Below, in pieces: positions 63,971 through 64,000 of a stretch of 64,000 bases of DNA. Every line of letters begins with the position of its first letter. Within the stretch, counting starts at the first letter, position 1. Source of the stretch: Trileptium ribeirensis (lineage: Eukaryota; Nematoda; Enoplea; Enoplida; Thoracostomopsidae). Both the position numbers and the translations under genes were made by a program. The notes below the pieces were generated by a model that saw only the letters and a list, made by a program, of their open reading frames with translations, did no database searches and was not told the DNA's origin. The stretch covers positions 1 through 64,000 of the forward strand of contig JASANE010003857.1 in NCBI GenBank assembly GCA_030248225.1, in the 5' to 3' direction.

Positions 63971-64000
63971 CGGCCAAATATACGCGACGCAACATACTTA

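Overview
The window is eukaryotic, from an animal genome. It carries one conserved nuclear gene split into short exons by kilobase introns, set among decayed BEL/Pao, CR1-like, RTE-like and Ty3/gypsy retroelements, hAT-type terminal-inverted-repeat elements, satellites and long noncoding tracts. Acceptors read TTTCAG or TTTTTAG without a long polypyrimidine tract, which would suit a nematode-like invertebrate. That is an inference from style only; the species cannot be named from the sequence.

The anchor is a minus-strand RuvB-like 2 (Reptin, RUVBL2) gene, about 35870 down to 7236. I traced 14 coding exons whose phases join without error and give 468 residues, against 463 for the whole human protein. 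Only a short first exon carrying the start Met was not found. Walker A, Walker B, sensor 1, the arginine finger and sensor 2 are all present. The product is an AAA+ ATPase that forms rings with RUVBL1 in the INO80, SWR1/SRCAP, TIP60 and R2TP complexes.

Layout. 1-2861: 3' two thirds of a BEL/Pao pol, broken by two stops and a frameshift. 3606-3731: 35-bp minisatellite. 4578-5180: hAT-type MITE with perfect target duplication. 7236-35870: RUVBL2, whose introns hold two GGTTCCGG-ended hAT elements (8453-9897, 11902-13058), a 249-bp MITE, an RTE copy (about 19042-21383), a duplicated satellite block with GC-rich hairpins (21612-23223) and a repeat family R1 in three copies. 36560-37788: second RTE remnant. 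39824-42960: CR1-like element (minus) with an open ORF1 and a broken endonuclease/reverse transcriptase ORF2; it abuts a Ty3/gypsy remnant (43140-45322, minus) at the point where that element's integrase core should begin. 46131-46570: tandem repeat of CCGGATGGCT boxes. 46571-64000: no recognisable gene, GC-richer in parts, with hairpins, a foldback, a tRNA-like SINE head and dispersed or tandem duplications.

I found no CRISPR array, rRNA, prokaryotic operon or convincing new gene system. The most unusual items are the triplicated splice-donor sequence of one RUVBL2 exon, the hairpin satellite block in another intron, the long charged insert in the gypsy pol, and the CCGGATGGCT array.
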